64,000 nucleotides of DNA, taken from the NCBI GenBank assembly GCA_044224925.1, contig JBGAJM010000001.1:744001-808000 (forward strand), in the 5' to 3' direction. Within the stretch, counting starts at the first letter, position 1, and every line of letters begins with the position of its first letter. Source of the stretch: Kapaibacterium sp044224925. Lineage in GTDB: Bacteria; Bacteroidota; Ignavibacteria; Kapaibacteriales; Kapaibacteriaceae. Below the pieces are notes generated by a model, which worked only from the letters and a program-made list of their open reading frames with translations, was not told where the DNA came from and did not search any database. The translations under genes and the position numbers were made by a program. This document shows positions 27,809-36,862 of this stretch, one piece after another.

Positions 27809-27892
27809 TGGGCGAGGCGGGACTTGAACCCGCACGTCCTTTCGAACACGGGCTTCTGAGACCCGCCTGTCTGCCAATTTCAGCACTCGCCC
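27809..27892 (-). tRNA. tRNA-Leu (anticodon CAG)
   Basis: 84 nt without an encoded CCA. Acceptor stem GGGCGAG/CTCGCCC, T-arm GCGGG-TTCAAGT-CCCGC, long variable arm, and anticodon loop CTCAGAA in a CGGGT/GCCCG stem. It reads CTG codons. The discriminator base is A, as expected for tRNA-Leu. Confidence 0.95.
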
Positions 27893-27910
27893 CCCTGATA
27901 GGACTGCTTG

Positions 27911-27997
27911 CGGAGAGGGAGGGATTCGAACCCTCGATAGGATTGCTCCTATAACGGTTTTCGAGACCGCCCGATTCAACCACTCTCGCACCTCTCC
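27911..27997 (-). tRNA. tRNA-Ser (anticodon CGA)
   Basis: 87 nt with a long variable arm. Acceptor stem GGAGAGG/CCTCTCC, discriminator G, anticodon loop CTCGAAA in a GCGGT/ACCGT stem, T-loop TTCGAAT. It is transcribed just before tRNA-Leu, 18 nt apart. Confidence 0.95.
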
Positions 27998-28021
27998 GTG
28001 CTGCAGCTTTTTGTGGGGCCG

Positions 28022-28029
28022 CAAATATA
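28022..28029 (-). promoter_or_regulatory. -7 element for the tRNA-Ser/tRNA-Leu unit
   Basis: TATATTTG on the minus strand is a perfect match to TAnnTTTG, 24 nt before the tRNA-Ser 5' end. No TTG lies at the expected -33 distance. Confidence 0.5.
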
Positions 28030-28048
28030 GCAAGGCGGCAGGGATTTT

Positions 28049-29125
28049 TTATGCGCGAAGGTCGGGAGTCTTGATGGATTCGAGAATATTCAGGTAGCTC
28101 ACGTAGCGCTCCTCGTCGATCTTCCCTTCCTCCACGGCCTTCTTCACACCGCATCCGGGCTCGTGGGTATGCGAACATGTGGCATACCTACATTCTGAGA
28201 CGAATGGCATAAACTCTTCAAAATAAAAGGGTAACTCTTCGGCTCCGAGTTCCCAGATCGCCAGCTCGCGAATGCCGGGCGAGTCGATGATGGACCCGCC
28301 ATTGGCCAACGGGATCAAGATGGCGGCCGACGTGGTGTGCTTGCCGGTGAGGTACTTGTCGGAGATGGCGCCAACTACTTGACGTGAATCGGTCAGTGCG
28401 TTGATAAGACTGGACTTACCTACCCCGCTGGGTCCACTGAACAACGTCGATCTCCCCACAAGCTGGGCAGCGAGCTCAGCGATGCCCTCGGAGTGCTTCA
28501 CGCTTACGAAGTGACAGGTTATCCCCAGGTGTTGATATGCTGTGAAGTCGGACCGGATGTCACGCTGATCCTCTTCATCCGGAAACAGGTCCATCTTATT
28601 GATGCAGATGATGGGCTGCAGATCGCCCTTGTCGGCAGCGATCAAGTACCGATCGATCAAGCGCTTATTGTACATCGGAAGCGCTGTGGACATCACGATG
28701 CAGAGCTGGTCGACGTTGGCCACGAATACCTGTTCACGCTGCACCCGCCCTGCCGCCTTGCGCGAAAGCACCGTGCGCCGCTCCTCGACCCGCACGATCG
28801 TCCCCTGCTCCCCATGGTCAGCATCCGGAGTTATCCACACAACATCCCCAACGGCGACGATGGTATCCACATGCGGACAATCGACGGTACCCGAAACGGA
28901 GCAAATGTGGAAAACCTTGCCGGGGTCGACGGCAACGATCCAGTTCGGACCGGCGGCAGTGATCACAGTGCCGCGGAGGGCGTTCGGTGGCAGCACCCGT
29001 TCTTGTTTGATGATGGTTCGAGTCCGGTTTCGACTCTTGGCGCGGTGACGCGTCTTTTCCGAGAACTGCTCGTCGAGTTCGGGATCTGCGTCCGGCTGCT
29101 CGTGGGATCGTGTCGGCACGGGCAC
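28049..29125 (-). CDS. rsgA: Ribosome small-subunit-dependent GTPase A
   Basis: 358-aa circularly permuted GTPase that acts late in 30S assembly. An N-terminal basic, disordered extension (about 45 residues) precedes the OB-fold domain. G motifs appear in permuted order: INKMDLF (G4), VSVKHSEG (G5-like), GPSGVGKSSLINAL (G1) and DSPGIRELA (G3). The C-terminal zinc finger is visible as CRYATCSHTHEPGC. Length is typical apart from the extension. Confidence 0.96.
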   Translation of the reverse strand: MPVPTRSHEQPDADPELDEQFSEKTRHRAKSRNRTRTIIKQERVLPPNALRGTVITAAGPNWIVAVDPGKVFHICSVSGTVDCPHVDTIVAVGDVVWITPDADHGEQGTIVRVEERRTVLSRKAAGRVQREQVFVANVDQLCIVMSTALPMYNKRLIDRYLIAADKGDLQPIICINKMDLFPDEEDQRDIRSDFTAYQHLGITCHFVSVKHSEGIAELAAQLVGRSTLFSGPSGVGKSSLINALTDSRQVVGAISDKYLTGKHTTSAAILIPLANGGSIIDSPGIRELAIWELGAEELPFYFEEFMPFVSECRYATCSHTHEPGCGVKKAVEEGKIDEERYVSYLNILESIKTPDLRA

Positions 29126-29144
29126 TAAAAAGTGTGGAAAAATT

Positions 29145-29174
29145 TTGACACGTCTCTTCTTTTCAGTACTTTAC
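29145..29174 (+). promoter_or_regulatory. Candidate promoter of recJ
   Basis: TTG (29145-29147, within TTGACA) and TACTTTAC (29167-29174) are separated by 19 nt. This supports a recJ start downstream of it, at 29204. Confidence 0.35.
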
Positions 29175-29203
29175 GGACAGTTTTTCAATATACCAGGTTT
29201 TTC

Positions 29204-30901
29204 TTGAACTATCGGTGGATCTTCAAAGACCAACTCGATGAAACAGCCGTCCAGAGAATAACAGAAACCCTAGATCTCCCCGTCCCGATCTCTAAAGTCC
29301 TTGTTGGAAGAGGACTTACAACGATCGAGGAGGTCGACCGCTTTTTCCAGCCCGGACTGGAACTCCTTCATTCGCCATGGCTCATGGACGGAATGGAGCT
29401 GGCGGTCGATAGGATCGAACAGGCCATACGAGACAAAGAGCTGATCTGGGTCCACGGTGATTACGACGTGGACGGCACATCGAGCACTGCCATGGTCCTT
29501 CACTTCCTGAAGACCATTGGCGCACGCGCGGACTATCATATCCCGAATCGACTCGACGAAGGCTTCGGCTTTACCGAGGGTAGCGTGGATAGGGCCCATG
29601 CCGCCGGTGCGACCGTGGTCATCACGGTCGACGTGGGCATTACGGCCGTCAAAGCGGTACGTCACGCCAACGAACTTGGCATCGACGTGATCGTGGTGGA
29701 CCACCATCAGGCTGCAGAGGAACTCCCTGCCGCCCTTACCATCCTTGATCCGATCAAACCGGGCTGCTCCTATCCCTTCAAGGACCTTGCTGCCTGTGGT
29801 GTGGCGTACAAGCTCATTCAGGCCGTGTGTGAGCGTCGGGGCGAACCCGAGGCCGCCCACAACTACCTGGACTTCGTGGCCATTGCCTCGGCGGCTGATA
29901 TCGTGGCCCTGTCCGGAGAGAACCGAATCCTGTCGTACTTCGGTCTGGAGCTGCTCAATTCCTTCCCCCGTCCGGGACTGAAGGGACTGATCGACTGCGC
30001 CGGACTGACGCTCGGATCGATCAACAACTCGTCCATCATCTTCGGACTGGCCCCGCGCATCAATGCAGCAGGTCGCCTGGGTGACCCGCGGCGTGCCGTG
30101 GAAATGATGATCCAGCCCACTGAGCTCGGCGCGTTCCACATCGCCCAAGAACTCGAACACGACAATCGGAAACGACGCGCCATCGACGAGGTCACCTTCG
30201 AAGAAGCCACGGTCGAGGCCGAGAAACAGATAGCAGAGGGCGGCCGTAAGTCGTTGGTATTACATGGCGGTGAATGGCATGCCGGCGTGATCGGCATCGT
30301 GGCGTCCCGGCTTGTGGAAAAGTACCACCTCCCCACGGTCATGCTCACCACCATCGACGGGATCGCCAAGGGTTCGGCTCGGTCCATCAAGGACTTCGAT
30401 ATCCATGCCGCCTTGAAGAGCTGCGAAGACCTTCTGATCGAATTCGGAGGTCACAAACATGCCGCCGGTCTCTCCCTGCCCGTGGCCAACGTGCCCGAAC
30501 TGGCACGCCGCGTCGACCTTTTTGCACAGAAATGGCTGTCGCTTGACCAGTTAGTACCAGAGATCGTGATTGACGCAAATCTTCAGCTCAACGAGCTAAC
30601 ACCTCATTTCTTCAAGATGTTGGCACGTTTTGCACCGTACGGGTACAGCAACCATCGTCCGGTTTTCCACACCCAGGACGTGATCTCTGCAAATGGTGTG
30701 AAGATCGTTGGGAACAACCACCTGAAGTTCAGAGCCTTGCAGAAGAACTTCGCTATCGATGCCATCGGATTCAATCTTGGACACAAGATCGCCGACTGTA
30801 CGAATGGAAAGCCTTTTTCACTAGTTTACACGCTCGAAGAGAATGTGTTCAATGGCACTTCCACTCCTCAGATCCGGATCAAGGATATCAGGAGTCAGTA
30901 A
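29204..30901 (+). CDS. recJ: Single-stranded-DNA-specific exonuclease RecJ
   Basis: 565-aa 5'-3' exonuclease of recombination and mismatch repair. DHH-family motifs are HGDYDVDGTSSTAM near residue 86 and VVDHHQAAEELP near 166. The DHHA1 part contains GGHKHAAGLSLP, and the C-terminal OB domain follows. I chose a TTG start at 29204 because it gives the family-like (M)NYRWIFKDQL and lies just after a promoter-like element and AGG; an in-frame GTG at 29132 would add 24 residues with no family resemblance. Confidence 0.93.
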   Translation: MNYRWIFKDQLDETAVQRITETLDLPVPISKVLVGRGLTTIEEVDRFFQPGLELLHSPWLMDGMELAVDRIEQAIRDKELIWVHGDYDVDGTSSTAMVLHFLKTIGARADYHIPNRLDEGFGFTEGSVDRAHAAGATVVITVDVGITAVKAVRHANELGIDVIVVDHHQAAEELPAALTILDPIKPGCSYPFKDLAACGVAYKLIQAVCERRGEPEAAHNYLDFVAIASAADIVALSGENRILSYFGLELLNSFPRPGLKGLIDCAGLTLGSINNSSIIFGLAPRINAAGRLGDPRRAVEMMIQPTELGAFHIAQELEHDNRKRRAIDEVTFEEATVEAEKQIAEGGRKSLVLHGGEWHAGVIGIVASRLVEKYHLPTVMLTTIDGIAKGSARSIKDFDIHAALKSCEDLLIEFGGHKHAAGLSLPVANVPELARRVDLFAQKWLSLDQLVPEIVIDANLQLNELTPHFFKMLARFAPYGYSNHRPVFHTQDVISANGVKIVGNNHLKFRALQKNFAIDAIGFNLGHKIADCTNGKPFSLVYTLEENVFNGTSTPQIRIKDIRSQ

Positions 30902-30922
30902 CACCACTTATGAGGAGGCGAA

Positions 30923-32380
30923 ATGATTCGCCCAAGTACGTTGCTCGCAGTGGCACTGCTTTCGATGCCGCTCCCAGCACAAGAGTCCATCTCGCTCCAC
31001 CGAGGCACGGCCCTGACCGTGCGAACGGTCACCGCTGACGTTCATCGTCCGACGGGTCTGGCCATCGATCCCTCGGGAATGCTATGGGCCGCCGAATCCG
31101 AGTCCGCCATGATCGTCCGCATCGATCCGCGCACCGGAACGAAGAGCGTGGTGTTGCAAAAGCCCTTCTCGATCACGAGCGTTCAAGGTTCCCCCACGAT
31201 CAGCGCTATCTACGACATCGTCGTCGATCCGGACTTTGCGGGAACGCATCCCTATCTCTACCTGGCCCATGCCACCGACGATGGAACGCAGCATGTGACG
31301 CGCATGACGTATGCCGGTGAGCGACTGACGGATCCCGTCGTCCTCGTCAGCACCGACCCTGTTCCCTCCTCGCAACCTTGCACCCTTTTGCTGCTTCCTG
31401 ACGGGACCTTGCTCTTCGGAACGGGTTCGTTCGACACGCCGGCACCACAAGACGTCACGTCGGCCTGCGGCAAGGTGCTGCGCCTGCGCACGGACGGGAC
31501 GGCACCGGACGACAATCCGTTCTATGACCCGCTAGCGCCGACGGCTGCGCGCTCCTATGTGTACACGCGCGGACATCGCGCCGTGCAGGGCATGGTGCGC
31601 GTTCCGCGTCTCGATGCCCAGCTCGAAGGCACCATCTATGCCACGGAATGGGGCAGCAAGGCCGGCGACGAGATCAATGTGCTCGCATCCGGCATGAACT
31701 ATGGCTGGCCAAATGTCGAAGGCTATTGCACGAGCTCGACGCCCGCCAACACCTGTCCGCGTACCACCTCCGACGCACTCTTCACCGGCATTGCCTACTA
31801 CGCCCATCCCGCCGTCCCCGAATGGGGTCGCAAGCTGCTCGTTGGCTCCTATCGCCTCGAGCGACTCTTGGTGATGGACCTTGCCGCCGATGGCTCCATT
31901 GCGAACAAGGACGCCACGCGCGATCCGCAGAACGTGACCACGTTGGCCGACAGTAACATCATCCTCTTTGATAATCAGGATATTCCCGAACGTCCGCGCG
32001 ACGTGCTTGCTGCCAACGACGGTCGCATCTACATCGCCCTGCATCAGATCACGGAGGAAGGCGGCATCGACCGTATCGTTGTCCTTGAGAACCCGAACAT
32101 GCAAGTGCTCGTGAGCTCGGTGCACGAAGTGCCCAATGGTAGTGGACTTGTGGTGTCGCCCAATCCGGTGACCGACCACATGACCGTGCGCATGAGCAAC
32201 GTGCCCACATCGGCATGGACACTCACCTGCACGGATCAACTCGGTCGCACGATGTTCACCACGACGGTGGCAGCGGGGACGGACATTGTCACGATCCCCT
32301 GCGCAGAACTCCCTTCCGGAGCCTACGGCATCTCGGTCCACCACGGACCGACGACGTTCCATACCACCGTCATCCGCTAA
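30923..32380 (+). CDS. Secreted glucose/sorbosone dehydrogenase-like beta-propeller with T9SS sorting domain
   Basis: 485 aa. A signal peptide (residues 1-20, ending PLPAQES) is followed by a six-bladed propeller of the PQQ-dependent sugar dehydrogenase type, seen in HRPTGLAIDPSGMLWAAESE, RGHRAVQGMVRVPRLDA and ATEWGSKAGDEINVLASGMN. The last about 75 residues (VVSPNPVTDHMTVRMSN onward, to SGAYGISVHHG) form a type A C-terminal sorting domain for type IX secretion. The start has a strong GAGGAGG and lies 21 nt after recJ. Cofactor and substrate are not determined. Confidence 0.88.
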   Translation: MIRPSTLLAVALLSMPLPAQESISLHRGTALTVRTVTADVHRPTGLAIDPSGMLWAAESESAMIVRIDPRTGTKSVVLQKPFSITSVQGSPTISAIYDIVVDPDFAGTHPYLYLAHATDDGTQHVTRMTYAGERLTDPVVLVSTDPVPSSQPCTLLLLPDGTLLFGTGSFDTPAPQDVTSACGKVLRLRTDGTAPDDNPFYDPLAPTAARSYVYTRGHRAVQGMVRVPRLDAQLEGTIYATEWGSKAGDEINVLASGMNYGWPNVEGYCTSSTPANTCPRTTSDALFTGIAYYAHPAVPEWGRKLLVGSYRLERLLVMDLAADGSIANKDATRDPQNVTTLADSNIILFDNQDIPERPRDVLAANDGRIYIALHQITEEGGIDRIVVLENPNMQVLVSSVHEVPNGSGLVVSPNPVTDHMTVRMSNVPTSAWTLTCTDQLGRTMFTTTVAAGTDIVTIPCAELPSGAYGISVHHGPTTFHTTVIR

Positions 32381-32390
32381 CTTCCGCCTC

Positions 32391-35048
32391 ATGATCGATA
32401 CCTCAACACTCGAGGGAGTGGTGGAAGACGTGCGTGTGCACGGCGACGTTGTGCTGTACACACTTCGCACGTCCGACCACGGCACCATCCTCGCCTCGCT
32501 TCCCCGCCACCTTCCCTATGCCTCGCAGGTATGGGTCAGCGCCCGCATGCGTGTGCAAGGAGCGGCAAGGGGCAAGGAGGCATGGTCACTCGATCATACG
32601 CGCCTCGTGCTCGAGCCGCACGTGCTGCTCGATGTCACCGATGTTGCGGCCTGCATCACGAGCAGCGGCATCGATCCGCGACACATCCTGTTACGTCGCC
32701 TTCCCACCACGGACGTGTCGCCGCACATCATCTTCGGTTCTGTGGTCAACTCCATGCTCGACGTTGTGTTGCAAGACCCGCAGCGAAGCGATGAGCATCT
32801 GCTTGCCGATGCCTTCGATCAACGTCCGCTCTCCATTGCGGCCCTGCATGCACGTGATGCCTCTGCCGTCGACACACTCAAGGAACGTGCACGTCGCACC
32901 ATACCACACTTACGTGCAGCAGCGGAATCGTTTCCGGGCGATGGCGTGGTGATCGAGCCGTCGTTCGTTGCCGCGGCGTTCGGATTGCAGGGACGATTGG
33001 ATGTGATGACCGTCTACACGGGCGATCCGCACCGACATGACGTGATCGAATTGAAAACATCGAAGCCGCTTGCAGGCGCCATGGCCGTGCATCCGCAGTA
33101 TGCCGCACAGGTGGCCGCCTACGACCTATTGTTGGAATCGGCCGATCCGAAGCGCAGCGGCACATCGATGGTGTGCTATGCGAACGATCTTGGTGTGACG
33201 ATGCGTACCGTAGATGTGCGGGAAGATCACAAGCGCCTCATCCTACATGCACGGAACCAAGTGCTCTGTCTGCAACGACAACTCCGCGAAAAGGATTTTC
33301 AAGCACTGCGTTCCATTCGAGCGACCGATCTCGGTTGGTCCAGTTATGAGCGCAGAGATGCAGAGCGATTCGAAGACCTCTATCAGCAGGCTGATGTGGT
33401 GTCGCGAACGTACGTGCAGGCCTTCACATCGTTCATCGAGAACGAGGCAGATGCGCTTCGATCATCGGTTGATGATGATCGTGCCTTGGTCGATCTGCAG
33501 ATCGACATGACAACGTCCGATCTTATCCAATGGCATCTCACATTCCAACGGACCACCGATCATGCTCCCACGTCGTTGCGACGTGGCGACATCGTCGTGC
33601 TCTCGGCCATCGAGGACGATGCTGACCGACGGATGACGCATGTGTACAAGGCCACCATCGTCGAGCTTGATGCGCAGCATGTGCGCGTGAGTTTGCGCAA
33701 CAAGCAAACCGATGCATCGGAGATCGCAGGCATTGCGCGATGGCGCATCGTGTCCGATGTGAGCGAGTCGTTGTTGCGCGCACAGCATCGCGAGCTCTTC
33801 ACATTCCTTGCCGCGTCGGCACAGACCCGATCGCTCATCCTCGGTCTTGCACGACCGGGCACTCGTCCGCACACAACGTCGACCCTCCCTGCCACCTTGC
33901 ATCCTTCCCAGCGCCTTGTGATCGAGAAGGCGCTGTCGTCCACCAACTATGCGCTCATCCAGGGTCCACCCGGCACGGGCAAGACCTCCATCGTCGTCCG
34001 CACGCTTGTCGAGCAACTCCTGCTCGATCCGTCGGAGCGCATCTTGCTGCTGGCATGTACCAATCGGGCCGTGGACGAGATCGTTGCGGTGTTGCATGCC
34101 ATCGGAAGTACGGAGCATGTGCGTGTCGGTGGTGCGAGCAACATGTATCGCATCATGGCCGAGGCATTGCCCACGGCGCGCATCGTTGTGGGGACCGTGG
34201 CGGCGTTGCAGACGTATGCAGAGGTCTTCTCCATCGTCACGTTCACCACGGCCATCATCGACGAGGCATCGCAACTCGTGGAGTCGCAGATCTGCGGCAT
34301 GCTCACGCGTGTGGGGCGGTTCATGCTCATCGGTGACGAGAAGCAGTTACCTGCCGTGGTGTTGCAGGATGAGGAACGAACGTTCGTTCGATCGACCATC
34401 TTCTCGCCATTGTGTCTGTCGGATCTTCGCACATCGCTCTTCGAACGACTCTTGCGCGTTGCGGCACGCAATGGGTGGACCGATCATGTGGGCACGTTGC
34501 GCGTGCAGGCACGGATGCACGACGACATTCAACGCATCGCCAATGAGCTCGTCTATCACGGTCAGCTCGAATCGGCCCGTCCCTGGCAACGCGATCCATC
34601 GCCTTGGCCGCGCGTGCGCTACATCGCTGCCCCCGTTGAGCCTCCGTCGACCGTCGCCATGGCCGAGGCCGCCATGGTGGCAGACATCCTTCGTGAGCGA
34701 TTTGCATCGGACGCGCCTCCTACGTCCATCGGCGTCATCACACCGTTCCGCACACAGATCAATGCCATCCGTTCGCTCTTGCCCGACGACATTCGCAATG
34801 CCGTCAGCATCGACACGGTCGAGCGATATCAAGGAAGCGAACGCGACACCATCATCATCTGTCTGGCCTGTCACACACCACAACAACTGCGCTCAGCACA
34901 GTCCATCCTGCACGACAATGGCACCATCATCGACCGCAAGTTCAACGTCGCCGTCACCCGCGCCCGCAAAGAACTCATCGTCATCGGACGTCAGGATGTG
35001 ATGCAGCAGGTCGAACCCTATACGCAGTTCCTCACGCTCGCGCAGTAA
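32391..35048 (+). CDS. Dna2-like protein: PD-(D/E)XK nuclease fused to a superfamily 1 (UPF1-type) helicase
   Basis: 885 aa. The N-terminal nuclease (about residues 90-260) shows LQGRLDVM (metal Asp), VIELKTSK (ExK, near 219) and QYAAQVAAYDLLL (QxxxY). The first motif has Asn rather than His (FGSVVNSMLD). The helicase has GPPGTGKTS (Walker A, near 525), IIDEASQLVESQ, IGDEKQLPAVV, TVERYQGSERDT and NVAVTRARKELIVIG. The four-Cys Fe-S motif of eukaryotic Dna2 is not visible. A role in end resection or repair is inferred. The ATG at 32391 follows the previous stop by 10 nt. Confidence 0.85.
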   Translation: MIDTSTLEGVVEDVRVHGDVVLYTLRTSDHGTILASLPRHLPYASQVWVSARMRVQGAARGKEAWSLDHTRLVLEPHVLLDVTDVAACITSSGIDPRHILLRRLPTTDVSPHIIFGSVVNSMLDVVLQDPQRSDEHLLADAFDQRPLSIAALHARDASAVDTLKERARRTIPHLRAAAESFPGDGVVIEPSFVAAAFGLQGRLDVMTVYTGDPHRHDVIELKTSKPLAGAMAVHPQYAAQVAAYDLLLESADPKRSGTSMVCYANDLGVTMRTVDVREDHKRLILHARNQVLCLQRQLREKDFQALRSIRATDLGWSSYERRDAERFEDLYQQADVVSRTYVQAFTSFIENEADALRSSVDDDRALVDLQIDMTTSDLIQWHLTFQRTTDHAPTSLRRGDIVVLSAIEDDADRRMTHVYKATIVELDAQHVRVSLRNKQTDASEIAGIARWRIVSDVSESLLRAQHRELFTFLAASAQTRSLILGLARPGTRPHTTSTLPATLHPSQRLVIEKALSSTNYALIQGPPGTGKTSIVVRTLVEQLLLDPSERILLLACTNRAVDEIVAVLHAIGSTEHVRVGGASNMYRIMAEALPTARIVVGTVAALQTYAEVFSIVTFTTAIIDEASQLVESQICGMLTRVGRFMLIGDEKQLPAVVLQDEERTFVRSTIFSPLCLSDLRTSLFERLLRVAARNGWTDHVGTLRVQARMHDDIQRIANELVYHGQLESARPWQRDPSPWPRVRYIAAPVEPPSTVAMAEAAMVADILRERFASDAPPTSIGVITPFRTQINAIRSLLPDDIRNAVSIDTVERYQGSERDTIIICLACHTPQQLRSAQSILHDNGTIIDRKFNVAVTRARKELIVIGRQDVMQQVEPYTQFLTLAQ

Positions 35049-35138
35049 AACTCTTCACGAGACCTCTCCATTGGCAACGTCTTAGCCGCGGCCTTGCACA
35101 CGCAATGGAAGCTGAAGAGAGGACGAGCGAGTACAGTC
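35049..35138. other. Short convergent intergenic stretch
   Basis: 90 bp between the helicase stop and the end of a minus-strand lipoprotein gene. No clear terminator hairpin, repeat or promoter was recognised. Confidence 0.5.
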
Positions 35139-35966
35139 CTAAAACGTCATCGGAACTGTTTGTGGGTTCAGACACTGTAGTGTAGATGATGAAGTTGGGG
35201 AGCTCTTCTTCGAAAACTGTGGTCGAATCTGAATGTACACAGTTCTCCCTTCCAAAGAACCACCATAGTGCTTCTTTAGGTCTCGATACACGATAGGTGG
35301 CAACTCGAATGTTACCGATGAATCAGCTACATCACGCACTCCCCCTGCCCCAGAAGAAACAATTGCTGCCGAACAATCATCCGAGGAGTTCTCTGCGATT
35401 GCCACTTGGTAGTTCCAACCTGCTTCGTTCTGCGTGGTGAAATGTATGATAAAATGAGCAACAGAATCGAAATTTCTGACCTGCCCACTGGCAAGCGTGT
35501 CCTGATAGAATGTCCATCGAACACTCGCAGATGCATTGGAGATCATCTCTGCGTGAATGTCTTTCGATAGTGAAACAGTAGGGGCAGTGAAGGCACCGAC
35601 ACCCACGTACTGTACATTCGTAGCTGTCGCATTGCATGCCTCAACCAGATCATTGAAGCCATCCTTTGTCGCGACGATGGTGTAGACACCAGCCGGTGGA
35701 TCATAGATCGTCCACGTGCCATCAGTGGCTGTTGTGTCCTTGAACACACTTGTCCCAAATGTCACGGTGACTTCAGTCCCACTTTGATCCGTCAACTTGT
35801 TCCCATTCTCATCATAGACGAGCATGACCTTTCCCGTCATCAAGTTACCGGACAAGGATTGAGTCGTTGGTCCCGTGCTGTGTGAGACACACCCAGCACT
35901 CATGGCAGCAATCACTGCAATGAACGTAATAAGGAGGCCTTCGCGATTTGAACCTGATCGATGCAT
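35139..35966 (-). CDS. Lipoprotein with carboxypeptidase-regulatory-like domain (paralogue 1 of 3)
   Basis: 275 aa, function unknown. The start at 35966 gives a lipoprotein signal ending MSAGC. Residues about 35-105 resemble a carboxypeptidase regulatory/CNA-B-like fold (DTTATDGTWTIYDPPAGVYT), and a second beta-rich region follows to the end. It is clearly related to the protein at 36863-37681: both have DQSG..VTV, the DGxWTIY..PAGVYT block and NVQYVGV. It is the last of the lipoprotein genes and is separated from the previous one by a heptamer array. Confidence 0.8.
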   Translation of the reverse strand: MHRSGSNREGLLITFIAVIAAMSAGCVSHSTGPTTQSLSGNLMTGKVMLVYDENGNKLTDQSGTEVTVTFGTSVFKDTTATDGTWTIYDPPAGVYTIVATKDGFNDLVEACNATATNVQYVGVGAFTAPTVSLSKDIHAEMISNASASVRWTFYQDTLASGQVRNFDSVAHFIIHFTTQNEAGWNYQVAIAENSSDDCSAAIVSSGAGGVRDVADSSVTFELPPIVYRDLKKHYGGSLEGRTVYIQIRPQFSKKSSPTSSSTLQCLNPQTVPMTF

Positions 35967-36008
35967 TCGTGACCCTCTACAATCGTTGGCATCTAAACTG
36001 AATTGACA

Positions 36009-36064
36009 TTCACTTGTCACTCGTCACTTGTCACTCGTCACTCGTCACTTGTCACTTGTCACTC
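36009..36064 (-). repeat. Heptamer array I-a (GTCACTY x7 on plus; RAGTGAC on minus)
   Basis: Seven perfect tandem units run from 36016 to 36064, four ending in C and three in T, preceded by a degenerate unit. Read on the minus strand the array begins with GAGTGAC, and the TGA stop of the upstream lipoprotein gene (36065-36063) is formed by the last T of the coding sequence plus the GA of the first unit. Confidence 0.9.
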
Positions 36065-36836
36065 AATATTGAAGTTCCACCACCACTGGATCGATGCATC
36101 CAACAACGCCGTCCGGACGCTTCCCTACCTGTTTGTTGCGGATCTGCAAGTACATGCGCTTTCCGGCGAGGCCTGCGCCGTAGATCTTGACGAGCTTCTT
36201 GTACACGCCACCTAGGTTCACGGTTTGTGTGGCTCCATTGTTCACGACGTCGGAGACACCTGCCACGACGGCACTAAAACAATCTGCATCCGGGGTCTCG
36301 GTGATGCGATAGTCAAGCGGACCGGTCATCGCGCATTTCGTATCAACGCTCACTGTGATCGCGTACGCAGAATCAAATCTGAGTTCTGCTCCGTTCTCTA
36401 ACGTCTGCGTTTCGTAGTACCATGAGGCCGATACGACATTCGCAGATATGACAAAGCCCGCGGGGATAGCGGCTGCAAGCCAGATCTTCTTCACGTCGTA
36501 TCTACCCGAACCAACGTACTGCAAGTTGGTGATCGAAGGAGCGAGATAGGCGCCTCGAATCGCATTGATCGTGTAGACGCCGGCTGGTGCATTGGCAATG
36601 CTCCACGTTCCGTCGACACCGGTGGTATCGGAGCCCGACCACGTTGACGTTGCAGCTGTTACGATCACACCAGCAAGATCTGCGTCGACCCCTCCGCACG
36701 AATCCCACAACTCCACATAACCATGGAGGTCGTTGTCACCGGTGGTCGGTACGACCGGTGCATTCGGCGTTGCGCACGATACCATTGAAAGCACGAGGAC
36801 TGCCATCACGCAAAGCGTGCAAGTTGATGTGCTCAT
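36063..36836 (-). CDS. Lipoprotein with carboxypeptidase-regulatory-like domain (paralogue 2 of 3)
   Basis: 257 aa, function unknown. The signal ends VSC (lipobox MVSC) from the ATG at 36836. The GVDGTWSIANAPAGVYTINAI block and NLQYVGSGRYDVKKI align with the two neighbouring lipoproteins, but the rest is more divergent. Several Cys pairs could form disulfides. Its stop codon abuts heptamer array I-a. It starts 26 nt after the upstream paralogue's stop, so the two are probably co-transcribed. Confidence 0.8.
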   Translation of the reverse strand: MSTSTCTLCVMAVLVLSMVSCATPNAPVVPTTGDNDLHGYVELWDSCGGVDADLAGVIVTAATSTWSGSDTTGVDGTWSIANAPAGVYTINAIRGAYLAPSITNLQYVGSGRYDVKKIWLAAAIPAGFVISANVVSASWYYETQTLENGAELRFDSAYAITVSVDTKCAMTGPLDYRITETPDADCFSAVVAGVSDVVNNGATQTVNLGGVYKKLVKIYGAGLAGKRMYLQIRNKQVGKRPDGVVGCIDPVVVELQY

Positions 36837-36862
36837 ACGCCCGACTCCTTCGCATGGAACTG

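Noticed and set aside
29132..29203. GTG start of recJ at 29132
   Set aside because: It adds 24 residues unlike RecJ and lies upstream of a promoter-like element; kept only as an alternative.
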